Below, in pieces: positions 13,051 to 27,221 of a stretch of DNA of 64,000 nucleotides. The notes beneath the pieces were generated by a model, which was given only the letters and a program-made list of their open reading frames with translations, had not been told where the DNA came from and searched no databases. This DNA comes from Vanilla planifolia (lineage: Eukaryota > Streptophyta > Magnoliopsida > Asparagales > Orchidaceae), in assembly GCA_023846275.1 (NCBI GenBank), contig JAIUJO010000072.1:1819599-1883598 (forward strand), read 5' to 3'. The translations under genes and the position numbers were made by a program. Every line of letters starts with the position of its first letter. Position 1 is the stretch's first letter.

Positions 13051-16000
13051 AACTCCACTACCACAACCATTAATGCTGCCTAAAGTCTTACTGTAAGGCC
13101 ATATTACAATCAAAGAGTGTGTTGGAGTGCTTAGTTATCCTTTTTTTTTAGGAATGCGTCGATAAATTTTGAAAAGATTATTTGTAGCCATAATTAGTTT
13201 ATAGTTACACCAATTCAGATATTGTGTTACATCTAAGAAAGTAATTTTCTACCTTGTATATTAGTAAGTCCAATTGGAGCAAAAGAGACTTACCAACAAA
13301 GTAGTCACGACTAACCTTAACTCACTCAACCTCTAGACATGGCTTCTCACAACTAGATTTCCACATAGGTAATATGTCAACATTTGCATTACAGACAAAT
13401 ACAACAAGAACTTTGTATACAAAGGAGATGAACTGGGCTTGCCACTCCCCCAATTCTAAGTAATGCTTGGCTTGTAGCCACTCACATTTTTGGGAAATTT
13501 TTTTGTGGACCTATCATATTGTAATCCAAATTGGTTGATCTATACATTGCACATCTAAGGCATCTAGCAATTGATATTAAAAAAGCTAGGGTAGTCATGT
13601 GTAAAACTGTACTCACTACAGCAGACAAACAAGTAAAGCGACATCTTCGCAATAGTAGATTAAGCATATTTCGATGAGCTCCTCTTCAAGCAATCACTTT
13701 TCATACCCTATAGATTGAATTGTAGTATTAATGATTGTGTTTTCACTATTTTGTTCAAGTGTCAACTATTTTAGACTATGCAATGACTCCAATCCTCATT
13801 GTTGTTAATCCTCTTGATAAGATATTCTTTTGCCTTACTTAGATCACCATGGGTCGAGGGTAAGCAAGGAACTCACATCCTTATAAACATTCTAACATAA
13901 TTCATCGAAGTCCACCATTATGAAGTTTTTCTCATAGCCAACAAACCACAACTTTCAACTAGTACCATTTGTAACAAACTGATACAAAAACCACACATTT
14001 TACAAATAAGGATTGAATAAGGAAAGTTGTTCACACAAACATGTAGTTGTCTTACCATCCAACTACAACTATATTATTTATGACATATGTAGATGTAGCA
14101 CAGTACCATGTGCAATAATTCTTGTAACACCATGCTATTTGAGGCACCCTAGGCATGTTAGAGTTGTTGATATACCACAATTGTTTATAGTACTTTATAT
14201 AACAGCATCCAACGAAGCAAATTGACTTTTCCTTAGTAATTATACTATCAACATATTTGGAGATCCATAGCATCTTAGAGTTTCTAAAACCATCTTCCAC
14301 AACAATCCCAAGAATTACACTTCCTCCCTTTTTCCTGCAAGAAATGTGCTTAGATTACAAACAATGAAAAAAAATTGCCAAGCTACTAATAACCATAATC
14401 TTTCCCAAACCCATCTTGCTTTTGCCCTTCTCACAGCTATAGCCATGCTTTGGCCTAGCCTGATCCCTAACTCTCATAATAGGCCAAATGCAAGTTATCC
14501 ATTACACCAAGATTTTGTGACATGTAAGCTTCATTCAACTCGTGCCAATGCAATAATACAAATAACCACTTTGTCTTTACCAACTCTAGACAAAGTAACC
14601 ATTCTTCACTTCAAGGAAAAACCATGAGCAATCTCGAATATGCTTTCCAAGTGATCCTAACAAAAGTATAGCTATATGACCATCCTTCAATTTTTTTTAG
14701 AAAAATGTCCTTAAACTTGACCAACCACTTGAGGGCCAAGGATGGTGGTTACATCAATACGTCATAACACACTTTCAGTAGTTCTACTATATATAATTAA
14801 TTTTTTAATAGATAAAATAAAAAATTTATAGGAATAACAACAATTTGATTTTAATCTCAATTAGCATCATATGAAATTAAGTAAAATATGATCACAACAA
14901 AAAATAAACATATATTTAATTATCATTTATTCTAAACTTAAAGCGAAAATCATTATAGCGAAACAAAAAATAAACATATATTAGAAATTTATTGTTATCG
15001 AACATTCTAACATAATTACATCATATTAAACTATATACAAAGTTTTACATCATACTTTACTCTAAGTTTTATTTTGCTAGTCACTCACTTCTTTCGTAGA
15101 GTCCCATGTGGATCTATTATATCTAAAATATTAGCTGACATAGACTAATTTATTTATCATAGACTTAGTTGGCAAAGGCTAATACAATCATTACCATGCA
15201 AAACAATACAATTTTAGTTAATACCATATAAGATAGTCTTCATCATGTAAGAATAATAATAATATGTTGCATACTATCATTATCAAGAAAAGAACAATCT
15301 TTCAATGCAAAGATTGTAAACACTTTCATTCTTTATCCTTATTAGACCCTTATTCTCATAACTAAGGTAATATTCATTGCAATGCCAAGTTTTGTTGCCT
15401 ATCATGTATAAAGGTCAATGAGTTCTCCATGTTAGTATATATCCTTTTATTGATAGGTTAGTTCCTCATTCAAAATTCATTGTATAATTAAGGTTAATTA
15501 GTATCCTATTTCAATGCAAACCTTTGTAGAGGCTAGTCAATTCCCTATTTTAATGTATACCCTCATAAAGGTCAATAATTTCCCCATTTTGATATATATC
15601 CATAGAAAGGCAAGTTAATTCCCCTTAAGCGACTTTCTTTTTCAAATGCACATATTATTCTTTATTACTTTTTTTGCATTGTAATAACATATTACTTGTA
15701 GGTAATATATAACAACTTCTACAGATATTTAACATATAGCAATCAATATTGCAACACACAAATAGTTTTTTTATCACATGTATTCCATATACTCATGTCT
15801 TTAAATATATCATTCATCTCTCAATTCGACATATTGCATGTAGCAAGGTATATTATATATGGACATTCAACACAACACCACATCATATACACAAATTAAA
15901 TCATGAAATCCACTAACCTAATATTCAATAGTTAAGACCTCTCTTTCTCTTCTTTGATTTTTTTAAATATAAAAAACATGTATAAGCATTATAATTACTA

Positions 16001-18240
16001 CAATTAGTTCAAAATAATTTATGCCCTTTTATGTATTCTCTCCATTTCCCATCTTCATGCATGTTGACCACCTTTTATTCCATACTTAAATCATAGCTAC
16101 TCCACCAAACTAATGTGTTCTAACCCTCTAATGATCTATTAGACTATTTGCTACCTTTCATTGAATAATCTAATTTGCATTTTACAAAAGGTTAGACCAA
16201 TTGGCAATGTATTTGACATTAACTCATTCAATCTTGCATGTGTAATTTGGATCATCCAATGAATTTGTTAAACAATCCATTGCATTTTCAATAGTAATCA
16301 AATTGTATAGCATATATTCATCTAAACCTCTTTTGATATCTTCCATGTAGTGATTGGACAACATGATATCTCTATGATACCTTTCGATGCACATCCAATA
16401 AAAGTCAAACCATCCCACTAGCATTCAATAGAGACTTGCATCCAATTTATTAAATATCATCAAATTATCAAATGACTCTATCAGACATTTTTATGGGCAT
16501 CCAATAGGAGGTCGTACCATTTGATAAGTGTTGACAATGACTCAATTCCTTTTTCATAAAAGTGATTGGACCAATAGATATCTTGCTAAAGCTTTAGATT
16601 AACATTGCATGCAAGTTTTGTCATTCACATCTTTACATGTAATCTTCTTATGGCTTTAAAACTCATGAAGACTTTTATTTGGGCCTTTTCCTGTAGGACT
16701 TGCACATGTTTTCACTTATCTCTTTACTAGATTATCACAAAACCAAATTAAACCACTTAGAAAACTTAGCTTTCTCCTTTACAACAAGTTTGACTCTGAT
16801 GGTCAACTTTCTAGGAATATGTCTTCTTTAATTTTAGAGTTTTTCATCTCCAACCTTCTTTATACCCTTTTCTTAATTCATCTCTTAGTCAATCAACTTT
16901 TAATTTCTTTTCACCTTTCTCTATCCACTTGTTATCTCACCAACCAACTTATAAGGGTGATTTAAAAAGAGATTAAATTATAACTTTATTCTTTTATGAA
17001 TTTCACAAATGTTTCTTACCAAATGGCTTAAACATTTCACAATACTATTTTTAAAAACATATACTCATCAAATGTATCATTTTCATACTTGTATCGTTTT
17101 TATCATTTGATATTTTTAATATTCTTTTTTATAATAGTAATCAAAACATAATTGTTTCTCAAATATTTTGACCACTCATATTATGATTGAATTACTTTCA
17201 AATTCAACAAATTATTATTGATGATTTAAATTTTAAATTGTTGTACTCTTGATGCTGATGATTATGAAATCAAGCTCTTGATTAATAATAAATGCTTGAA
17301 GCATTATGTACTTCCAAAATTTGATTGTAATGGCATAGAGTGGTGAGATGGAGAGAGATGCATACACTTGGAGTTGGATAAAGCTTAAAGACACTTCGCT
17401 CGTGGATTGCTCAACTCGCAATCATGGTGACGTGAAGAAAAGTTCCATGTGGAGTTGCTAATCCCTTATAGTTGCTATTCATTTCTTACGATTACCTTGG
17501 GTTAGAATGTTAAACCTTTTACCTTTGGGATAGGGAACTAACGATTCCTTTGACTTGTGCATGCATTAACTTGACAAATCATGTTCTCTAGTTATAAAAT
17601 ATACTAAAACTACATTATTAATCTAATAACACCATTACAAATTATTCTATATTCAATTCAAGTCTAAAGTTACTGAAATTATGTTTGAAATAGGCCTTGT
17701 TTTTCACTACCTTGTAATCATTTGATACGATAATTAATTTGAAGTTTAAGCTTATGGCAACAACTAAATTTGAAGTTTTCATGGCATCATGTAGGTATGA
17801 TGGGTATATCATATAGATACAACTATTATTTGGACTTATAATAAACATGTAGACTTGGTTATACAAGGTATTAGTCATATATGTCTATTATTTATATTAT
17901 CAGAGTGATCAATTTTATTATATGAGTACAAGGCTTATTTCAGAAGAGTACATAGTTTATTTTTTCTTAGAATCTATCATATATATAAGCCTTATCATAT
18001 GCCTTGTCACTATTATTTATTTGTTTTTTTGTAAATTAAGGGATAGTTACCCTCTATTCATTTTTACTTTCATTAACTTTACAAAAAAATCATTCCATAG
18101 TATCTTTGCCTTTTTCTCGAACTCTTGAAAGGATCGTAATAATGAATGTATTTGAAATGCATGAGAAAACGTCATCCTTAACCACTTTCTACATGTGTAT
18201 ATGTGAACAAATTGATAAGGCCTCCCTTTTCTACCCTACT
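13051..18240. other. Unassigned A+T-rich DNA between LINE parts B and G
   Basis: I recognise no gene or element here. It holds only short open frames (up to 93 codons, 14,346-14,627) with no familiar motif. It is probably one or more old insertions into LINE B/G. It contains the 39-bp minisatellite at 15,395-15,626. I did not find paired terminal repeats or a target duplication, so I cannot give the family. Confidence 0.4.
15395..15626. repeat. Degenerate minisatellite, about 39-bp period, six units
   Basis: A motif like ataaaggtcaatnaattccc followed by attttaatgtatatcc recurs. The aaggt/aggc core falls near 15,412, 15,453, 15,490, 15,529, 15,569 and 15,606, a spacing of 37-41 bp. Units differ by several substitutions. 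No coding role is apparent. Confidence 0.65.
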
Positions 18241-20149
18241 ATTTGAAGGATTGTGCTTCTTATAAATAATAGGTCTATCCTCTCCTTAAGGTTTCTACTT
18301 TGATACCCATTTTTCCTCAAGTGTACCTCTATTATGCCCATCTTGCTTGGCATAGGATTTGCCCATTTGACTTATTTGCTCCATATCTTCATGTTTGTAT
18401 TACATTGTAGTCTCTTGCTTGCTTGTATCTTTACCCATTATATTCTATGATGTTGTAATCAACCACCTCTTGGTTGGACTACAATCCTAGGTACAAGCCC
18501 TTGTTTATGCTCTTATGTTCCCACCTGTTCTAAAACAACCCCCACATCTTTATCTTGATAAAGTCTTCAGAATAGCTCTCAACTATAACAATAATGTGAA
18601 TCGACAAGCCAAATATTTATTATCCAAAAAATTGTCCCACCTTGCCACATGTGAAGCAAATAGTAGATAATACCTTATACTTAAACCACTAAAAAGACAA
18701 ATCAAAGGATCAATTCTCCACATTCCCGCTATAAGTTGTAATGCAAGGTCCATTTTAACGAACATACACCGTTATAAAGGATGACCTTTGCTTGTGTGAG
18801 CTCCAATCGTTAATTTGAATAGGACCCCTTATAGCTTTTACAATGCACAAAATATTCTCCAAGTCCCAATACATAAGTGGGAGTGTCAAAAAATGAATCC
18901 AAACCAATGCACAAAAAATCACTAAAGTAATGGTTTCCAATTTTTGTATCCACATGTCTAACCCCAATGCAAGGCTAGTAACCAACCATGGTCCTCCTAG
19001 GAAATGATAAACTTTAACTATAGACAAATAAAATTGTAGACAAAAATACCTAGCTAGAGACACAACCTAAAATATTTTCAAATGACCTCACCTGTGTTGT
19101 AGTATTCTCACTATCCATTGAAAGGAAAAATGTCCACCATTCATTCTGCCTGCAAGGTCAAACTAGTGGTAGTGAGTTCATCATTGACATGCCTCATTAA
19201 ATCATTGTAATTCATCATTAATTATGAATGAGATATCCAACTGTGCTGGCATCTTCACATCTAAATTGGTTGGTTTCTTTGGGTAGTTAATAAAAGGAAC
19301 TCTCATCGATGTCATAATGTTAATGCTCTTTCTTACTCTACTAAGAGCCTCCATAAAGCTAACCTTAAGATGGCTATGTGATCTATGTTTACCACTTTGA
19401 TAATTTTTTTCCATGGCCATTGTAGAAATTTCATAGGTATGTTGCATTAAACCTCTTAAATGACCATCATTAGGGCCTTTTGAATTGAGGGACTTCTTTA
19501 ATAAGGTAATACATATTTAGTATGTTCATTAATGTCCTGTTCATTATTTAATGAATTTTCGTTTTCCACTTCCTATAGAACTTTACAGATGTGGCAGCTT
19601 TGTCTTGTTTTGAAATATTCTCATTTTAGCCATCCTCCTTAATCTAAGACACTTCTGTAAAGTGAACTACATTGTTCGTTGCATAGTGTTGCAATTCACC
19701 ATAAATATGCACTGGTGCTTGGTCTGTAAGGATAATTTTAACAACTTGGATTATTGTGCTTGGGCTATTCAACTTCGAGTTCTCTCTAATTGAATGAAGG
19801 ACATCAGTACTTACCATGTATGATGGGGACAATTACAACAAGTAGCTTTTTGTTTCCTTCTCCATCTTATGAGATTTAGCTAATGGCATTACTTACCATT
19901 GCTGTATGTGAATTTAGATTATTAAGAGTTTCAAATGCAATTTTAAAGCTATTAGAAGTAGACTAAATAAATAAAGAATCGTAAGTTTTTCTTGAGTATA
20001 CTACCAATTTTAGGCAAATCCAATCTCCATCCAACGCCTTCCTTTCACCTCCTTCAATCACTAATGCTCCCAACCAACCCATCGTTCATCACCATCAATA
20101 TGTATGACTCCATCTATCACACCTGTCACACCCATTTGTCAATTTTGTA
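18241..20149 (-). mobile_element. L1-type plant LINE, copy G (5' part, ORF1)
   Basis: The 5' portion of a LINE on the - strand. An open stretch at 19,063-18,755 encodes a DUF4283-like ORF1 segment: a GGPWLV motif, then WIQKLE, then WIHFLTLPLMYWD, as in plant L1 ORF1 proteins (GPW...P.WVRL..LPL.YW). Downstream at about 18,670-18,630 another frame gives CFTCGKVGQFFG, a zinc-knuckle remnant (CxxCGKxGH type). ORF1 proteins of this family bind the element RNA. Copies A (about 4,330-5,560) and H (about 25,500-27,100) carry the same region. The 5' end meets 18S sequence at about 20,150. Frameshifts are obvious, so it is dead. Confidence 0.75.
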
Positions 20150-20275
20150 CATCTCCATCCACCATGCCGACAAGTAGTTTTGGTTCCTTAACAAAGAAAT
20201 GGTTGAAGTCTTCATCATACTCTACTTAAGAAGGTTCATACATTATATCAATTAAAAGTGAAAGTTGAAGTGATT
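20150..20275 (+). pseudogene. Rearranged 18S fragment between LINE G and LINE C
   Basis: About 37 bp match 18S ACTCCGCTGG...TTTGGGTTCC (here ttttggttcc). Directly joined at 20,187/20,188 is an earlier 18S segment, TTAATCAAGAACGAAAG (here ttaacaaagaaatgg), through ATACCGTCCTAG..CAACCATA to about GGATGTTGC. The two halves are in reversed order relative to the gene, as expected at the joint of a tandem duplication. The same joint is at 27,271. The fragment is short and decayed, so single-base limits are approximate. Confidence 0.68.
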
Positions 20276-22745
20276 CGAGATGGGGCATTCCCTAGTCCTA
20301 AACAAAGTCTTATAAGAATGTATGTTGAGCCATTCAATCCACAGCATAGTTTCTTAGGCATTTTATGTAGGACAGTTTGATGGACTACATACCCTAAACA
20401 TAAGCAATAGCTCTATTATAGGTACTTTTGCTTGTCATTAATTGCTACAACTGGTTCACCACAATAATTACCATACTAGAGTTTGATTTTATCACCAATC
20501 CTTGGACATTTAGGAGTAGCATTCTAAGGAGTTCCAATTCTTCAAGAATAGAAATAGTCTATTTGTTCATAATTGAACATAAAACCCAAGTTTTACTTAC
20601 AATAGTAACGCTATACCCATGTAATCCCAAATAATTATACCAGTTCCAGTCTTATGAGCTTTCTTGCATTGTTGCATTGAAATTGAGTTTAATCGATCCC
20701 CTTGGAGGAGGAGTCGAATAAGAGGTTACAAGTAGCATATCAAAGCTATCAAAGCTCCCTTTGGATGAGATAACAAAGTTGAGACAAGTAGTAGCAACAA
20801 ACCAATATTTCTTTGTAGTGAAGCTAAAATTAAGAGCCTTTTCCTCACGAGCTTGCAAATTTGTATTAAGCTAAAGATTAAATAACACGTAACCTACAAA
20901 ATTGACTATATGAGATACAATAGACACTTTTATATTGATAGACATCCAACTAAGAAGCTCTATTAATGAACTAATGTCTTTGTTATCACATAACACAAAA
21001 TTCTCATTTGCAAAGTTGTTGGACAAATTCTTTTGCATTATAGCATTCTTTGAAACATTGTTGCACATCTCTCATTACATTATTGTCCCATAAAAAAGCT
21101 CCTATGTTTCAATCCCTTATGTGCATAGCCAACAGTGAGTAGGTACTAGATTTAGCATTAATATCCATAAGAGTATGTTAACTTGAGGCTACACCGTAAC
21201 TTTTCAAACCCATGCTACTGCTTTCTATTTGCATTTTGGCACATATACATGTTACTATAGATGATATTTAGTCCAAAAAGATATTCTCACTTTGATTGAA
21301 GCACATCACATCAATTTCATCTAATTTGGCACATAGGGAGTGTAGAATTTGAGATTCCAGATCAAGTGCAAATGAATTATGTAATTTATTATGATCCCAC
21401 ACACCATGCTTCATAACCATCTCTGCTACAAGTGTTTGATGGTCCACTTTCATGTTAAGATATGTTGGCCACGAAGAGATAGGGAGGATGCCAAGCCAAT
21501 TATCTAAACTTGTTGAAATTGTATTACTCATAGCAATCCTCCAAAATATATTAATTATCTAAGGGGTTGTGATGTATAGTAACTTAGATGAATGAGAAGC
21601 ACCGCATGGCATATTGAAAGTATTATTTGCCATAAGGTACTTAGTCATAGAGGACTTAACCTATTAATAATTTTCCTAAGCGATCACACAACTGCAACAT
21701 TTTGCAATAAATGTTGATTGACAAGTTGACAAATTATAGATTGGAATCCTCTTCATTGCTTAGGAATAATAACCACTTTGTAGTAGATGCAATGTTTTGT
21801 GTTGCAAGCATTTGAGCTATCCCGTAGGTAATGACATATCAATTTGTCATGCTCTACAATATTGTCATTCGACATTAAAGAATGAGCTAGATAGAAGGAT
21901 GGAATAGTAGCTAAGATCAACTCAATCATGACAATATCGCCTAATATCCATAATGACATGATCATCCATCTTCACACATAGTTTTCAACTCACGTAATGA
22001 TAAAATTGAAGCCTTGTTTTGATAATTTAGTTATTGTACTTGGTATGCCTAGATGTTTTAATTGAGCAACTTGATGCATGTGTAATTTTCCTAGTATCAT
22101 CTTCCTTCACCTACATTCTATCACTTACTCAATAATACTTTAGATTTGTTAAGATTCACCACCTAACCAAAGTATTGACCATACTACATAATACGTCGAA
22201 TGGTCCTCACTACAGCACAAGTTGTCGATGCATAATTCATGATGTCATTGGCATATAGAAGGTGTGTAATCATCAGAGAGGAAGGGGTAATCCTAAACCC
22301 AATCAAGGAAGCATGCTAAAGTTGGTCCTATGAGGAATACTCAAGCATAATATTAAATGGTATGGTGAGAGTAGAAATTCTTATTTATGACCCCATGATT
22401 TTTTAATCTATTATAGATAGACACCATTAAACATTACCTCAAATCTTAGCATATTGATACAAGCCATAAACCAATCACATGTAATGGTAAAAAACTACAG
22501 GTTCCATAGTATATCTAGTACAAATTTCCTATTTACCTTGTCATAAGCCAAGGCCATATCTAATTTTAACACCATTAAAGCCTCTTATGCCAAGGACATA
22601 TTGAAAGATATAACACAACCTAATGTAAAAGCTATTTGTTCCATAAGAATTATATTTAAAAGGACCCTCTTCAGTCTAACCACCAAAAGTTTACTCACTA
22701 TTTTCTAAATCATAATGCATAGGCTAATGGGCTTGAAATGTTTTG
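20276..22745 (-). mobile_element. L1-type plant LINE, part C (RT to RNase H, 3' half of the C/H element)
   Basis: On the - strand it starts in RT with FKPISLCIMIYKIV (near 22,735-22,690). It carries a second catalytic box LLYANDIMNY (22,241-22,255, one aspartate changed to asparagine) and an RNase H start PPPRGSIKLNFNA near 20,690. That start matches the family WxPPPxGxxKLNFDGA, with the catalytic Asp region altered. The 3' end meets 18S at about 20,275. Its own ORF1 and endonuclease are absent; instead the RT of part H lies immediately upstream. Parts C and H probably form one LINE with a duplicated RT segment. Confidence 0.8.
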
Positions 22746-25700
22746 CATTTTGAAGCACCCCATACTTTTTCATAATGTTTTGAATGGTCCTTACTGTTGC
22801 ATAGGTCACTAGAGTGGAGATTAGAATATCATTAGCATATAGAACATGAGAAATAATGAGTGAATATGGCCACTTCCAATTTGAATCATAGTAGTAAATT
22901 CCACCTGCTACATAATAAGCTAAGAGAGATATTTTGATACAATAAAAAAATGGTATCGTGACAATGGACACCCCAACTTAAAGCCTTCTTGCAGCATCAA
23001 TCCATGGATGGTGAAGGCCATTAATCATAATCTAAAAAGTTGGCACAATGATACAAGACTTAACTTAATATCACCAAATATTTAAAAAACATAATGCTTT
23101 AACATATGAAGCACAAACTAAAAAATAACCTTATCATATGGCTAGTCCATGTTCGATTTTAGAGCTATGAGCTCTTCTTTTTTTTGTAGATGAGGGTATA
23201 TGGGTTGGCATCTCCTATGCTAAAAATAGATATAGCTTGACTATGCACAAAATTAACTTATTTCCTTGCATTAATATTAGGAAGCACCAAATTCAATCTA
23301 CGTACAAACATTTTAGCCAAAATTTTGTATATCACATTGCAAAGAGTTATGGATCTAAACTATTTAGGTGTTGAAGCACCCTTAACCTTTGAAATAAGAA
23401 TAACAAAAACATCTTTCAATCTTTTGTACTTACTTATATCGCTAAAAAATTGTTTCACAATTGAAACAATATCTGCTAGAGTAATATTCCAATGCTTATG
23501 CATAAATTCTACAGAGATGCCATCCATACCTGGGGCTTTATTTTTTTGATAGACAAGGATGTAATCTTAATCTCCTCACCACTTATTGGTGCTACAAGAA
23601 TTTGTGCATCCCTACTATCAATGGTTCTATAAGACCAAAAAGACGAGGTAGGGATATATTACTCAAAGTTTCCCTAATTATTACTAAAGTACTCCATGAG
23701 TATTTCTTTAATTTCATTTAAGGAAGAAATGCATGTTGCTATCTCTATGGTTGGCCAAATATAGCTTGGCACACAACAATCACCAAGCTTCCTCCAAGCC
23801 AATGGTCTTATAATATGACATAATATGTTGTGCAAAATGATCATAGTTTAGCTTAGTTTGCCCCAAGTAAGACTCCTTAAGTTGAAGCTCCTAAATCTTC
23901 TCCTCCAATTGACAAGGCTTACTATGTATATTGCCAAGTTTAGCTACACTCCATTTTTTAAAGCTAATAGTGTTCTGTTGAGTTTAGTGGTTAATCCAAC
24001 CACTAGGTTTACTCTAAAAGTTAAATTCCACATAGTATATGCAATATTAATTAGGGAAATGATAATAAAAATTTCTAATACTAGAATCTCTTTTTAATTT
24101 GATTCATAGTCAATTGTTTAAACTGAATAAGTATGGGACAATGTTCTGAGCCTATAAGAGGAAGATGTTTCACTATAATATTTGGGAGTGCTTGCATACC
24201 ATCAATGTTCATGAATGTTATATCTAGCCTTTCATATATAAGAATGCTACCCACCTTACTATTGTGCTAGATGAACCTATATCTTATAAATCCCAAGTGA
24301 GTCAACTCTAAATCTTGCTTAAAGCTAGAGATTTGGTAATGTCTTTCCCCTTTCTTTTCATTCTATAGAAGTAGTATATTGAAATCCTCTGTAATATTCA
24401 TTGGATTACCAAGCACATCAAATTATTTGATTTGGTTCTAAGCTATCCTATGGATTATATAACCATTGGATACATACACCACACAACATCGCTTAGAGTG
24501 GTTGCTTATACTTATCACCTGTATAAACACAACCTATGAGTTGTCATCACAATCTTAGGCTCCATCCAATTCGTCCATAACGCCACAATACCTCATGACA
24601 ATGTAGTTAAAGGTTTGACAATGTAGTTCCAATGCTTTCCTAAAAGCATATCCACCTCATGCCTTTTTAATTTCTCCACCTAAATTTCAAACAAGGCAAC
24701 AATCGACACACTATGGTCTACGATAAAGAACAAAAAATAACCACAACATTTTTCAAATATAATCCTCTAAATGTTTAAATTCAGGAAAGAAGGATGAATG
24801 ATTTGGTTACTCTTTGCCATTCCTCAAGTTTGCCAACTTCCATTTGAGATTCCCACTCTATAGAATGGCTCTTCTACTTTACAAATAATATATGAAATCC
24901 TAGTACATAATAATACTCTTGGCCTAGTAAGAGATCTTTCTAAGCATTTCTAAGGCCTCTCAATTATGTTGGCACATAAAAGTAGCACTATCATGCTCTC
25001 AATTTGCATTTCACAAAGCAAATTAAAGTACTTCGGCTCTTTGATGCATACAAACTCTATAATTGCCTAAACATCTATAGCTTCCTTGGCATGATAAAAC
25101 AACAATTAGCATAGCAATAATCATATAATCTAGGCAGTGAGCCTTGAAAAAAATATGATCACCACTATATTTAACAACCTCCACTTAATGACTCTATGAA
25201 TTTTATGTAGCAATGATCTCCAAGAATTGTTCATCTTCTATGTTACCATTTGGTGTCCTTCCTCTACTACACAAATTTTACAAATTTTTGTTCTTGTTAC
25301 CCACCTTATCTTAATCAGAGTTCGTATCGTTTCACCCCTCTTGTAGCTATGGCCTAGTAGAAACAAAGGTTTAACTTCCACTAACAAGATCATATCCAAG
25401 GAAGTATCAGAGAATCTCCATTTTTTATGCAAAGTGCATTTCTTTTTATTCACAAAAATGCAACAAAAAAAGTCCTGTATATTCAAGTTAGGAGAGAAGG
25501 TTGAGAACCTTAACAACAACTTGCACTTGCAAAAAAAGTCTGACTTCCCTATGACATCCTCTTCTTGAAGACATCCTCCTTTACCTTATAATTAGAGTAC
25601 CCCTTTTAGGCAATAAAAGGAATAGTCACCAATATTTACTTTTATCGAAGTGATTCTAAGTCCAACCAACTAAGTTTTATTTATAGAATATCATTTCATT

Positions 25701-27221
25701 GCTCCCACTTTGCCCTTACTATGTAAAATTTAAATCGATAAGTTCATGGATGCACTGTGAACCCACCATTTAGCAATTATTTACAACTTCCTCTGCCAAT
25801 GTTGTCTCACAACATTTTTGCTCATTATACAACTCCAACGTTAGTTCATCCTTACTTTTGCCCAACAATGTCCTTCTTAAGTTCCTAGCATCGTGATAAT
25901 TAATATTAATCTTATTGACTATATCCCAAACAACTTAATGGTTTATCTAACCACCTCATAATAATATCCATTCTTGAGTCAATTATGAACCTTCTCTAGT
26001 TTGATCATCATCAAATATGTCACCAAAATCCTTTAATTGCTATGTCAAGTAAGATTCACATTATAAATGTCAATGAATGCCTTCCCCACTAGAATCAATT
26101 TTGATTCTCTTCTGACATGTTTATCACCAGGAAGGTTATTGAAAGCCTTTTGTTTGTAAGCCAATTAAGCCTCATATAATTAGCAGGTCTATAGTTATGA
26201 TTGCAATAATATGAATGCCTCCTCTTCCCTTATTCCCCCTAGTCAAAATTACCTACATTCACCAAAAAATGCATCTTTGAATGATTCCACATATAATTTC
26301 CAACTACATCAACCATCAGTATAGCCTTTCACACATCCACAAATGCTTCAAGAAATATGAGGCACCTTCCTTTGACAAACTTAAACCTCTATGAACTAAA
26401 ATAATTTTTTAGTTCTTAATTTTCATACCTATTTTTTATCCTTTTCCCAGAGTAATCATCTTCACATCTAAATTTACTAGTCTTTTCTTGTCATTGCCAA
26501 ATGAACTCCCAGTGCAAATGTTCTTACCACTACTCAATTTTGTCTTATAAGAGCATACTTGAAACTTGCATTAACTTAATTATGTGTTGGGTGGTTACTT
26601 TTAAAAAAATTTCCCTTCCTTTCCACTTTGGAATTGTCATAAACACTTTGGGTGCATCTTCATGCATTTGTTGTCTCTATAATATTAGGACATATAACAT
26701 TCTCCATCTATACATAACATGTTTTTATAAACTCATTTTACTTCAAAACATTATTATTGAGGCATAGTTCTTCCATATTATACCTAGTTTCATTGACGTA
26801 TTCAAATGAATAACTATCATACCCCATACCCTAGTTGATTTAGCATCACCTTCTATTGATGAGTTCACTTAACAACATAACTCATTTGATTCAAACACAA
26901 CCTTTGATGTGTCCACTTAATTTCTTACATTCTACTATGTATGTTTACTATACTATACTAAAGCATTCACCACAAGAACAATGTGGAGATCCCAAAAATT
27001 ATTTCTATTTGGGATTAGAGCCTTTACATTCATGAACCACAATAAGGAAGATTACACCATAACCCTCGTATTTTTTGTACCATTCCTTGACTGTGAGCCC
27101 ACTATTAATGCTCGCAATCCTTCCAGCAATTACATCTATGCTCAATTATATCCACCTTTCCCTCAATTTGCCTACAGCTCCATCACTATCCACCCACTAT
27201 TTTATCTATCATCCACAATCT
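22746..27221 (-). mobile_element. L1-type plant LINE, part H (ORF1, endonuclease, RT to YADD; 5' half of the C/H element)
   Basis: On the - strand from the 5' end it holds an ORF1 region at about 27,100-25,500. The block at 26,640-26,740 matches A at 5,200-5,300. The WRFSDTSLDMILL segment at about 25,430-25,390 aligns with MRFSGTYMVTILL of A at about 3,570-3,530. Endonuclease follows at about 24,800-24,100. RT comes next, with VIYKILAKMFVRRLNLVLP near 23,335-23,280 and the box SHVLYANDILIST at about 22,860-22,820. Right after the box and the following GVLQNA, at about 22,745, the sequence returns to the start of RT (part C). The 5' end meets 18S near 27,222. It is broken at many points. Confidence 0.8.

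Noticed and set aside
14346-14627. 93-codon open frame as a possible gene
   Set aside because: No motif, no homologous look, and composition like the surrounding DNA; an open frame this long is expected by chance in 64 kb.
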